The notes under the pieces are model-generated. The model was given only the letters and a program-made list of their open reading frames with translations, had not been told where the DNA came from and did not search any database. Made by a program: the position numbers and the translations under genes. Below, in pieces: positions 24,714 to 36,700 of a DNA stretch of 64,000 nucleotides; positions within the stretch are counted from its first letter, which is position 1; the number at the start of each line of letters is the position of its first letter. The stretch comes from Chimonanthus salicifolius (Eukaryota; Streptophyta; Magnoliopsida; Laurales; Calycanthaceae): positions 10,100,438 to 10,164,437 of the forward strand of contig CM023537.1 of NCBI GenBank assembly GCA_013350335.1. The letters are read 5' to 3'.

Positions 24714-27700
24714 TCAGCTTTTCTTTGTAGATTGTGGATATGGATCAGTCCAACATTCATCATCTTTCACTGCCATTTCCCACCTCCGTTTGAAGATTTC
24801 CAATTCTATATAGGATCGTCGCCGTACCTGGTACATAGATGCACATAAAAGGTTTCTTTTAAAACACAGTCCAACAACAGTGCCAACAGAAGAACATAGT
24901 TCCAGTTGGTTTGTTTCTTGCAACGCTAAAGCAGAAGCTTAAATAGCTTGTTGGAACAAAAAGGTGCCACATACGCATAATGACAACCAACCAGAAAAAG
25001 GGACAAGAACCTTGACAAATTAAGAAATAGACTTATTCAAAAAGTAGAAATAGGATACTTACTGCTGTTCGACCAGATGAGTCATCCCATGTCTGCAAGT
25101 TTTACAATGATACAATCAGTAGTTGTGATGAAATACTGTATTGTTAGGCATGAAAGATTAGAAATCATACTGATGTCCCCTCTGTTGAACTCTTCAGCTC
25201 AGATGCTTGGGTTGGAGCCTCAGAGTTTGACTGTTCAAATGAGCAAGAACTGGAGTAAGTAATTGAACTTAAAGTTTGATGTAGTTAAAAATCATTTGAG
25301 GAATTGTAGCAAGGCACGTGTATAAGTTATGGTTTTAATGCTCGAAACACTTCATTTTCAAATGTTTGAGGCACAGGAGGCCACCTGTGGCTATCTGGAA
25401 ATTGATCCACATGTGGCCAAATATGTCTCACTTATGAATTTGCAAAATCCAAGACAAGTAATAAGAGTGCCTACCACGATTAACTTGGTAAAAAAAAAAG
25501 AAAATTCAAGCATGTTCAATCAGCAGCAGCACTCACACTTGTAAATATGAAATTAGGGGGAGTTCCAGAAACCATTCTAGCTCTGAAATGCAAGGCACAC
25601 TAGCATTAGCCATACTATATTCTACTTTTAACATACAAGAATGAGGTCGGGGGCCTCACCACCATTATTGTTGTGATACAGAAATAAAATAAAAGTGCAA
25701 TGAAATTGGGCACGTGCATTACTATAGCATGAGGAGGACTGTTCATCAGATGGTCCCCAATACAGTGGCACATCTAATCCTATATATCGAAACATAAACA
25801 ACGTACATACTGAAGTCCACCTATCACATGGATACCCATCATCATTATGTAATGACAAGTGTGTGCAATTGTCGGGCTAGTTGATTCCAGTATTCCACAA
25901 TGGGGTCTATAGGATGAACAATAACGTTAATCAAGCTGATGTCTTACCATGATAGAATAACATACTACATGAAAGGGTGATGTAGACTATGAAATGATTC
26001 ACATGTAGAGTAACATGAAAAGTATTTTAACTCCTTTCATGCACCATAGCTTGGGCATTACCTCTTAATTGTTGTTTTCTTCTATCTGAATAATAATGAC
26101 CTAGTAATATTATAGATGATTAGAAAATACTCTAATCATATACATAAGGTCAGTAATAATGATTCTAATCAAACTAAGGTTTGTAGTTGTGTTATATAAG
26201 CCCTCTCATTAATGTCAATAGGAACCAAGGAACTCAGGTGGCAACTCACTCGAATCAGATGGTGAGTCACTCAAACTGAGACTCACTCAGTGATTATCAT
26301 GTAGCACACGAGATCAGTCAGGTAGGTGGTTAGCAGAGTTGGACTCTCAACAATCCATGATTTTAGAGTTTTGTTACCGAAAATGACTTATTGAAATAAA
26401 GTCAAAGGATTAGATTAAATAAATCAAAAAGTTGCTAAATTGTAGGGAAGTTGCCGAATTTCGGGTGTGATTGGGTGTGAGCCCCTATATGTAACAACCC
26501 ATTTCCTTGAATCGAATTTTCAGAGGAGAATTCACTTTAAAAATAAATCTAGTAGGAGGCTGGAACCTCCTCAACTTGGTCCAATCAACCCACCCCCTCT
26601 AAAAGCCAAGCCAATTCTCCAATAAGAACGATGGAGGAAAATCCATCCAGGAGTTCTACTGGAGGATCAGTAAGGACTGAATGGATCTATGGAACATTCC
26701 CCACCATTTCTGGTGCCCTTCTTCCAGAAAAAAACCAACAGCACTACCTCCCCCTCCCAATAATCTTCTGTGGGTTCTGCGAACGTTCAATGTTTCAATT
26801 GCAAGTATTATCAATTGGTCATATCACAAATAAACACAAGAAATTGAATTTTTTAATTGCTCTAGTAGGATGCGCCATGTAATTGCATATCACAGCCTCA
26901 ATCATGGACTATGAGGAAGATGACCTTCCACCACAAAAACCCAAGATTTTGACAGCCTCTTCTAGAAGGACTTCTTGTAGTTCCAAACAGCCCAGTGGGA
27001 AGGAGTGCGGTTGCAAAAAATCAAAGTACCATGATTATTGGAGACAGCTAGAACACTTGTCCATGCATCACATTGAACTTAAGAAAAAGGAATAAAGCAT
27101 TAGGTGGACCTAAGATGCTCTGCCATCTAATGCAGTCAAAACATAGGCTCAGTTCACATCCTAGCAAAGTTACAATCCTAATTTGTGTCGAGGCTTCTTA
27201 CCTTGTCTTCATCTGATCCCCCGAGTGTAGGGATGCCCTGATGAACTATATATTCACTGTCCACTACCCCAACATTTTTGCTTCGATCCCCCTGCCAAAG
27301 AAGTGCTTGGATATGAATATTATGCTTAAAAGATAAACAGAACCTATGACGTTGTGAGTGGAAATTGCCTGTGCACAATATCCAAGCTTCATGTCCAGGC
27401 CCCATGCATGGATCAAATCATTCTGTAGAAGGAACCCAAAAAAAAAAAAGAATTAATGAAGTTATTATACCTAATTCATATTGCAGCAGAACTTTTGACA
27501 AAATCAAAACTAAGGATTTGGTGTAATAGGATCCACCTATCAATCCGAATATTTTCACAAAGCAAGATGCTTATCTGTTCTAAAACGCTGTACAGCCAAT
27601 GAAGCACCGATACGGGTACGCGTATCGGATACGACACGTATCCGATACGGGGACACGGCAAATTTTTAAAAACTAGGATACGGGTACGGCAGGATACGCC

Positions 27701-30700
27701 GAATTAAAAGATTATATAATATATATATAATAATAATAAATTCAAGCATTTACAAAAAAACATCATAAATTTTACTTTTAGATAAAAAGAGTCAACATTT
27801 CAATAAAATATAAGTCACTCACAAAATACATGTTTAAACTTATTACAAAATCTGATGGAAAGTTTCAATCTCTTCATTTCCTTCACCGGCATCAGTAAAA
27901 ACAACTGCCTCCATATCTGGTTCATCAAGAGACAAACTTGCAACCTCTAGAACTCCAGCTCCGTCAAATGGATCCCACTGATCTCCTCCAATGTCCCACA
28001 TCCTAGTTGGTCCTTTGACATAGCCTTCATTCTTCCTTGACAAAAGACGAAGATTTGTATGTATGAACACCAAATCTTCAGCTCTCTTAGGATGTATCTT
28101 GTTTCTTTTCATGGAGTGGATGAATGAGTAGGTGCTCCAATTCCTCTCACAACACGATGATGAACATGGTTGTACAAGAAGCTTAAGAGCCATCGTTTGC
28201 AGTTTTGGTATAGAAGATCCATAGGTCACCCACCATGTTTTTGGATCTAAGTCCCATCTGTCTTGTAAACAATCAAAGGACCCAAATACATCAGTAGCTC
28301 CTGAAAACCTTGCATATTCTGTCAGAACAGCTTTCCTCTCATTCACATCAGGGAAATACCTCCTCAAACATTTGTTTCTCTCATCAGATATCTCTGGATC
28401 CTTATGTGGTACAACCCTATTCGGAGCTTGAGCAAGCCATTCACTACTATAATACCTATAGGTTAGAAAAGCATAACATTAATTTGTAAAACATGAAGTT
28501 CAAAATCTAAAAAAATAATCGAAATAGATAAATTACCTTGGATTCAAAGAATGAGCCATGCAATGTAGTGGTGTGCAACTTTTAGTCCATCGATCAATGA
28601 GTACATCATATACCACACCATAAAAAGTAGATTGCTCATCTAGCTCCTTTAACTCATGGCCATATATCGCCGCCTTCACTTGCTCTATCATTGAATCCCA
28701 CATATCATAAACCAAATGAAGGGTCGGCTTATCCGTGTCGCACAACCGGAGCATCTCATAGATTGGGCGTGTAAAAGAAAGAATATAGTCAACCTTGTCC
28801 CACCATATATCATTTAAAATCATCTCTTTCACAGCTTGAGCCTTTCCAACATCATCCTCCCGGTAGGCACTCCATTCCTCACAAATAACCATCTCCTGAA
28901 GGCCACGCTTGATAAGCTTCAATCTCTTCAACATCACAATGGTGGAAGCAAATCGTGTCTCGGCCACAGCAAGCAATTTCAATGGTACAATAGAATTAAA
29001 AATAGTCAATCTCATAGAATGATTCATAATGAAGTTGCGAATAAAACATGCATCATCTGAAACTTCAGTAATCCAATGGCATTCAGCAAAAACATTCTCA
29101 TTCCTCTCTGTATTTTTTGCTGCACATATATTTTTTAGTGCAAGATTTAATGTGTGCACCACACAAGGAGTCCAAAATATGTGAGGGTAATGACCTTCAA
29201 CAAGTAACCCCGCTGCCTTACATACAGGAGCATTATCGGTCACAATTTGCACCACATTCTCTGACCCAACCTCACGAATTGTGTCTATCATCAATTTGGC
29301 AATGTAGTGCTTATCTTTATATTCTTTTGACCCATCAACAGCTTTCAAGAAAATGGGGCCTCCCTCAGATGCAGCCATGAAATTGATTAACGGCCTCCTT
29401 TGTGCATCACTCCATCCATCACTAACTAGGCTCATCCCCTTCTCATGCCAAGTATTTTTTATTGGTTGGAGCAACCTTTCAATGTTTGCTCTCTCCTTTT
29501 GTAAAAGTGTGGTTCTTAAAGCATTATAACCTGGAGGAACATATCCAGCGATCTGATTGTTGGCAGAAAAAGTATATGAACTAAGATAATATGGATTTCT
29601 AGCAAAGTGAAATGGCAAACCACCTGAATAAAACATTCTAGCAATTTCACTTGTAAGCCGATCTCTAGCATCATTTTTAAATGCTTGTTCCAAAGCACTT
29701 GTACCTCCAACTCGTCTTTTTTTCCCCTCACTAGTTGATGCTGAGGCCATATGAGTTGCAATGGAACGATTCGGTAAGGGAACATTTCTTGGTCTAGACC
29801 TCTCTTCAGCTTCAGAAACAACTTTGAAGAGTTCCCTTAAATATTCTTCAGTCACAGAAGAACACATTTGAATCCCTTTACCAATTTGCCTCAATAAATG
29901 AGCCTTAACCCTAGAGTATGAACCGTTGAAATCCTTATTACAGAAATTACACTTCCACTTCCTATTTCCACCTCCGATAGTCGAATCTCTACTTTGCAAT
30001 ATTGTAACATAAGACCAAAGAGGACAATGGTCATCCATAGCCAGTGAAGAACAAAATCTACTTGTAGCTGTACTACTAGATGAACCACACCTATTACTAC
30101 CACTGCCCTCAACACCAGTAGCCATTTCAATTCACAAACAGGCTGAACGACAAATATAGACAAGAAAAAAAACAAAAACAAAATGTCAGAATTTTAAATT
30201 TTAAATTTTATGATTGGTTCAAACATAGATAAGAAAAAAAACAAAAACAAAATGTCAAAATTTTAAATTCTAAATTTTATGATTGGTTCAAATCAAAATT
30301 TTAAATTTTATGATTTTTACCGGCTCAATCTTTAAAAAAAATGAAATTAAAGAGTAATAACAAAAAAAAAAATTGTATTAACAACTCCTCGTAATGGATT
30401 GCAGCTTTGCAGGTTGAACAACAACAATGATTTTGCTAGTACATGCACAATTTCTTTTTATGTTTGGGGCCAACAAATTAGTTTAAACTTTTCTAAAGAT
30501 AATTTAATGATTTTTTAATTTAAAAAACATTAAAAATAATATAAAATAAATGGTTAGGAGTTTTTACCTGAATACACGTCAAAGTAAAAACCCATTTGGA
30601 AATATATAACAGATATTCAAACCGATAACTAGTATTTAAAAAAAAAAAATCCAAAAATGCTACAGAAATTCAGAAACCCCAAACAGAATAGAAATCTAAG

Positions 30701-33700
30701 CAAAATCCCAAATGATCACGGACAACACAGATTGAAACGAAAAACAGAAATGTAAATAAGAACCAAACAGAAAGCTAAGGGAAAACCCAAAATGTTTACA
30801 AAAGCCCCACATCCAGACACACAAAAGTAATGTATGTAAACAAGAACAAAACCAAAAGCATAAATTCAACAGCGTAACAGACATTTAAAACATTGAGAGA
30901 AAACAGAAATACAAGAACAAATCCATGACCCTTACTAAAAATTCACATGCAAACACGGAATAAAAATTCAAACGAACATAACAAAACTGATATTCCACAA
31001 AGAGAAAAAAAAAATGATTAACCGGTCAAACACAAGCAAAGAAACACCTTTTCTGCTAACAGACTCGGAGACTCCTTTTCCCTTTATCTTTTTCACTTTC
31101 TGTCTTTCTGAGGTTTTTGACATTTTATATTTGGAATTTTTTTACTTTCTATTTAAAAAAAAAAATCTCTGACCAGATTTTACCACATCTACCGAATAAC
31201 ATAGATCAAACTTAAACATAATTTTTACTCTGAAATTACAACATAATTTTTACTCTGAAATTACTTCCCTTGACGATTTGACAAATGACTTCTAAGGGAT
31301 TGTTTTTAAAAAACTTTCTAAGCTTCACATAATCCTATATTTGAAAATCATTATTGATAATAAAGATGAGGAGGGAACAATATCATTCACTTCAATATTA
31401 GTCTTGAGAGGGGTCCAAAGCTTGAATGGTTAAAAACAGGGTATTTTCTGTTCACTGAAACAAAAAAAAAAAATCCTCTGTTCTGAGGTTTTTGACATTT
31501 TATATTTGGAATTTTTTTACTTTCTATTTAAAAAAAAAAATCTCTGACCATATTAATTTCGGGGATGGATATCTGAACAAGAAGAGCGCCGAAATCAAAC
31601 CCAGTTTACAAGAATAAGAAGAAGACGAAGGAGAGAAGAGAGAACACGAAGACGAAGAACAGAGGAAAGAGGAAAGAAGAAGAGAACACGAAGACGAAGA
31701 ACAGAGGAAGAGGAAGAAGAAGAAGAAGAAGAAGAGAAGACGAAGAAGAACAAGAGGAAGCATACCTGGAAACGGACGAAAAGCAGCCGCAGCAGAGGAG
31801 GAGTCGCAGCAGAAGAGGCGCAGCAGAGGAGTCGCAGCAGAAGAGGCGCAGCAGAGGAGGAGTCGCAGCAGAGGAGTCGCAGCAGAGGAGGAGTCGCAGC
31901 AGACGCAGCAGAGGAGGAGTCGCAGCAGACGCAGCAGAGGAGGAGCAGCAGCAGAGGAGGAGCAGCAGAGGAGGAGGAACAGCAGAGTCGCAGCAGAGGA
32001 GCAGCAGTGGAAGTGGAGGAGACGGCAGAAAGGGTATTTTTCTTTCCCACGAAGTGGAAGTGGAGGAGACGGAAGAAAGGGTTTCAATTTTGTGTTTTTT
32101 TCTTTTTCTTTTTTCCCCTTTTATCCGTTCGCACTAGCGCATGCCGTATCCCGTCATTTTTTTCTCGCCCCGTGTCCCGGACGTGTCCCGCCGTATCTCG
32201 GTGTATTAGTTGCCGTATCCGAATCCAGATACGCGTATCCGAGAAGTATCCATAATTAAAATATTTTTTAATTAATTGGATACGTACCGGGTACGTATCC
32301 GAGCCGTATCCGACCGTATCCGTGTCGGATACGTACCGGATACGGGTACTTCAAGTATTTTGAAGTATCCGTGCTTCCTAGTGTACAGCACTTCCGATAG
32401 GTGAAAGTTATAGGGATCTCATTGGTAGGGATGATGTATATTGAACTTTTTTGTCCCAAATCATTTTTATGCCTTTCAGGAAAGAAGGAATAAAACAGTA
32501 ACTGACTTGCATTTCCACACCACCCGACAAAATGTTGAGCAGATACCCATCCACCTTACAAACTATTCAAAAATGTTCACAATTTGTGGAACAAAAACTC
32601 TTGCCAAAGAGAAAATAAGAAATCCACAATGTTCGGAAAATAGAAGAATTGGCCCACCTGAATCATATACCATGAACAGCGCCAAGCTGCTCTTGAGAAT
32701 ACAGGAGCCATCATTTCAACCCATCTGCGTCCAAAGTTTGTTTAGTATATGGTAGAACTTTATTCTTCCTCATTAGAGAAAAACTTCATAGCGAATCAAA
32801 AAACTTCTTAAAAGGTTCTAAGGCTCTTAAAGTCTTAACTAGTTAAAGAAACCAACAAGAGTAGTAAAAAAATTGTAAAGAAAAGCATATCCAAGAGTAC
32901 TATCCTGCAGCGTCATAATATTACCATAGCCTTTTTCCCAGTTATTTGGGGTTAGATTTTTGAGTTCTACATTTACACACTACTCAAAAATTATACTGTC
33001 ACCAACATGTCATTGCTACCATAGAAGGATATTAACCTCATAGAATAGTGTCAGAAACATTTTTCTTTTAACAAAAAGCTCATAGCTTTGAAAACTAGTG
33101 GGAAAAGGCAGGTGCTTGTAATTTACATCTAGATGATTTTCCTTTTTTTCCATTTGCTTTACCAAACATAGGGGTGGCACATATGTATAAAATTGAGACT
33201 AGCATTCATACCAATGCACTAGAATGGTCAAAAGGAACAAGTAGATGATCCTAGTCATCAATTGGAGAAGTTTTTTCAATTTATTATTTACTTGTTTTGG
33301 TGGAGCATGCCACTTATTAGGTGACTTGTGGATACAATTAGAAACCAACACAACATGCAAATGGTATAACGCTAGACCATCCAAGAGATATTTTTGTGCT
33401 GAATAGATGAAGGGTTCGCATCATGGAGTTTTGTGCTATAGGAGAGTTCCACTTCGCCTTAATGGACGATTCTATAAAAAAGTTATCAGACCCGCAAATG
33501 ATTTATGGAGCATAGTGTTGGGCAATGAAGAGAAGACAATTTGACAAAGGGTGACGGAGATGTGCATGTTACATCAAATAAGTGGTTTAATACTAAAAGA
33601 TAAAATTAGAACCACTGCTTAGAGATGGTTTAAAAACATCTTCAATAGAGGACAATTGAAAGAAACTAATTTGAGGTGGTTTGGACATGTGAATATAAAT

Positions 33701-36700
33701 ACTAGAGATAGCTCACGACGTAGAGTTGAGAGATTACAAGTAGGACCCATGAAAACTTACAAAGAAAGACATGATAGATAGTGGAATGACAGATTGCAAG
33801 TCAAATAGAGAAATAGAACTCGAAAAGCTTCCCACCAATAGATGGCTATGATGATGAGATGAAGGGTTCACCACACACACACAGATGAATGGTTCACATG
33901 ACAAAGTGGGCAGGTGGTCAATGTCCAAACGACAAAGATTCAAGTCGCAGAGAGTGCAAACGGCACCGCCAACATACACATGCAATCCATGCAATGCCGG
34001 AAGTGTAGATGATAACACTAACAACCAAATGTAACCAATGCAGATGTACACTGTAGATATCATTGGTCTTACCCTGTGCAAGGAGGATTTGTACTATTCT
34101 CATAGCATCTCCCACCACCATTGTACTTATATGTTCTCCTGTAGATGAAATAAACCAAAACCTTGCAATGTCAATAATTTATGCCTAACTACAGCCACTA
34201 TCAAGTGCACTTAGGTTATTCTCAAGTGTCAACAACAATGGAGTGTAAATCCTTTGAAAATACTGATAGAACATTGATTTGAATTGAAAATTATGAGGAA
34301 AAAAAGTATAAAAGATTGAAGCATTCTTAATAGATTTCAAGTTCCTGTGGCACTCAAATGCTGTTAAGCCAACTGAGGCTAATCGAAATCTTCCTCAATT
34401 CAAGTATATGTGCTATAACTGCAGTAGTTGATTTTGAAATGTGTATGTCACCCAGAAAGGGATAGTAGGAAATGCAACATGGTTACCTATGAACCCTTGC
34501 TCTCCTCCCACGTGCAGTAATTTGATGATGCACCTGAGACTTGGACGCGTCCAATGCTGGCTGTGATATCTCCAAGCCTTCTTCTTTGATGATGGACAAA
34601 TAACTGCTCAAGTGTTACAGTAACTGTAAGATTGAAAGTCTAAATGCTAAACTTCAAGTTAATAGTTGTGACAAAAGCTTTTTACTCTGTATTTTTAATA
34701 ATTATTACATCCACGCTGCGTTTGGATGAGGGGCATGTGAGGGGAATGAGATGTTACCCTGCATTATCTTTGTTTGGTACCTTGCATTATCTTTGTTTGG
34801 TAACTAAAGGGTAAAGATAAGAAAACCTCCATTTTACCCTTGTTTACTTCCTCATGTCTCACTTTTAAATACCCGTTTGAAGCAAAGGGTATTCAAAATG
34901 ATTACCTACTCCTGGATATCCACCCCTGGTTACCCACCCTTGGAAAATTTACCCCTCATCCAAATGCAGCCCCAGTGAAATGAACTTTGATTTGTGCATT
35001 GCTGCTTGCTCTACAAGATAGGCTTGGAAACAATGGGAAACATAATGCACCAAGTATCTATACTACCAATAAAGAAAGAGAGATTTTCAAAACAAATAAC
35101 TATGTCATGCATGTACAGATCTAAGACGTTCGGTGGTTAAAGGGCAAAATTTGCATTCAAAGGGGAGGTATGTATTTTAAATCTAGAGACCAAATCTGTC
35201 AATCTAAATTTACCAACCATTTTTGTGCCTTCAATGGGCCTAGTGTTTTCAGAAATACCAAAGTTTTATCCCTTGACTATTCAAAAGGTTTCTTCTCTCT
35301 TTTTTTTCTTTTTGAAAAAAGCTACAAAAATTAATTGAAAAGCTATAAGGTTTCTTTGATGTTATCTTTTGTTAAGAAGCAGATGATAATAATGACTATA
35401 ATAATACTAAAAACAATATAAAACAGACATTTCTAGGTTATTGCCAAATGAATTTTGACCGCTCCATTAATCTGAAGTTGTAGTAATTTTATGAACACTT
35501 AAAAATAGAGCAATTTCATGCAGAAAATGATTTAAATAGAAAAGGAATTCTAAATTCAATTTGGTGAATTGGAAGGATTTGGCCTAGAAAGTACAGAATA
35601 TTCATGCAAAAAAGCCTAAAACTAGAAAATTTACTTTATAAATGGAAAGATTTGACTCCTTCTGATCTAGTCAACAACTAAAAAAAATAGGCAAATCGGT
35701 TCAAAGAAAATATCAAAAATAGAGAAAACACTTTTAAGATAGAATTTGGTGATTGGAAGGATTAGGCCTACCCTTGTTATGTCAACACCAAAAAAAGGAG
35801 AAAGTTGACGCAAATTACCCAAGAGAAGTGTTTTATTCAGTTTTTTTTTTCTTTCTGTATTTTACTTTATCTGGATACAAATAAATGTTGGATTGAAAGA
35901 CAGAACCCCTTAGCGCATTTTTCATCCACATTTCTCTAAGGATTTGATATTTATGAATTTTGAATCTCATGGGGGAGGGTCGGACAAGATATTTGCAGAT
36001 TTAGATCTCTGGAGATTTTAAAATCCAGTCATTGGTACTGTACAAACTAATAAAATTAATGTCAGCAAAGATCTGGAGTTTTATCAGCTATGCAAAAACA
36101 TGGCCTGAATGAACTTTTAACGTTTGTTGATAACTTCTCCAAAATAATCCATTTTATTTTCATTTTATCCTAGTATAGAATCCATGAAGTACTCCACTAT
36201 TAATTTCAACATTTAGAAAAATAGTTAGGTAGAGACATATCATAAAGTCACTTCCAAAGACGTAACCTGCATGTCTGTGTTTTTTCTAACCTGCATGTCA
36301 ATTTTCCTTTGGGTGTTTTTTAGCACATGTTGACTGATGATGTAGTTTGTGTTCATAATTGGGACATGGAACTCACAAAACTATTTTGGAGACAGTGTGA
36401 TGACCCGCTCCGAGTTTTTCCCCTTTTTTTGGAGAGATTTCGGACCTCCGAGTTGTTTTCAGGACCATTATAGCAGTGAAAAGAGTGTGGGCTCCGTGGA
36501 AGGCCCCAGTTATCTGATTTCGAGTTTGAAAACTTGAATGACATTTTAGTAATTTCATAATTTTTATGTAGTCATTAAAAAAAAATTGTTGAAAATCACA
36601 CATTTTTCCCGCTAGACTTTCAACATTCGAGAAAATTTTTGGGTTTTCGATTTCGTCGCCTTTTATCTCTTAAAAAAAAAAGAGAAACAAAAAAAAAAAA

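Larger units (their letters stand above)
27597..32381 (-). mobile_element. hAT-superfamily DNA transposon, 4785 bp, apparently autonomous
   Basis: The ends are short terminal inverted repeats: CAATGAAGCACCGATAC on the left and, on the other strand from the right, CTAGGAAGCACGGATAC. Both fit the hAT YARNG start. Flanking TGTACAGC is perfect on both sides. Subterminal arrays of TATCCG/GATACG motifs fill about 27606-27700 and 32130-32360. One two-exon transposase gene lies inside on the minus strand. The 2.2 kb upstream of it carries several internal duplications and a GCAGCAGAGGAG-type minisatellite. The element sits in a DUF707 intron that would otherwise be about 440 bp long. The uncorrupted ends, duplication and ORF suggest a young insertion. 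Confidence 0.9.

Noticed and set aside
31524..32087. Long minus-strand frames rich in Ser, Cys and Leu
   Set aside because: They are produced by the GCAGCAGAGGAG minisatellite and a purine-rich tract inside the hAT element; overlapping frames are equally open.
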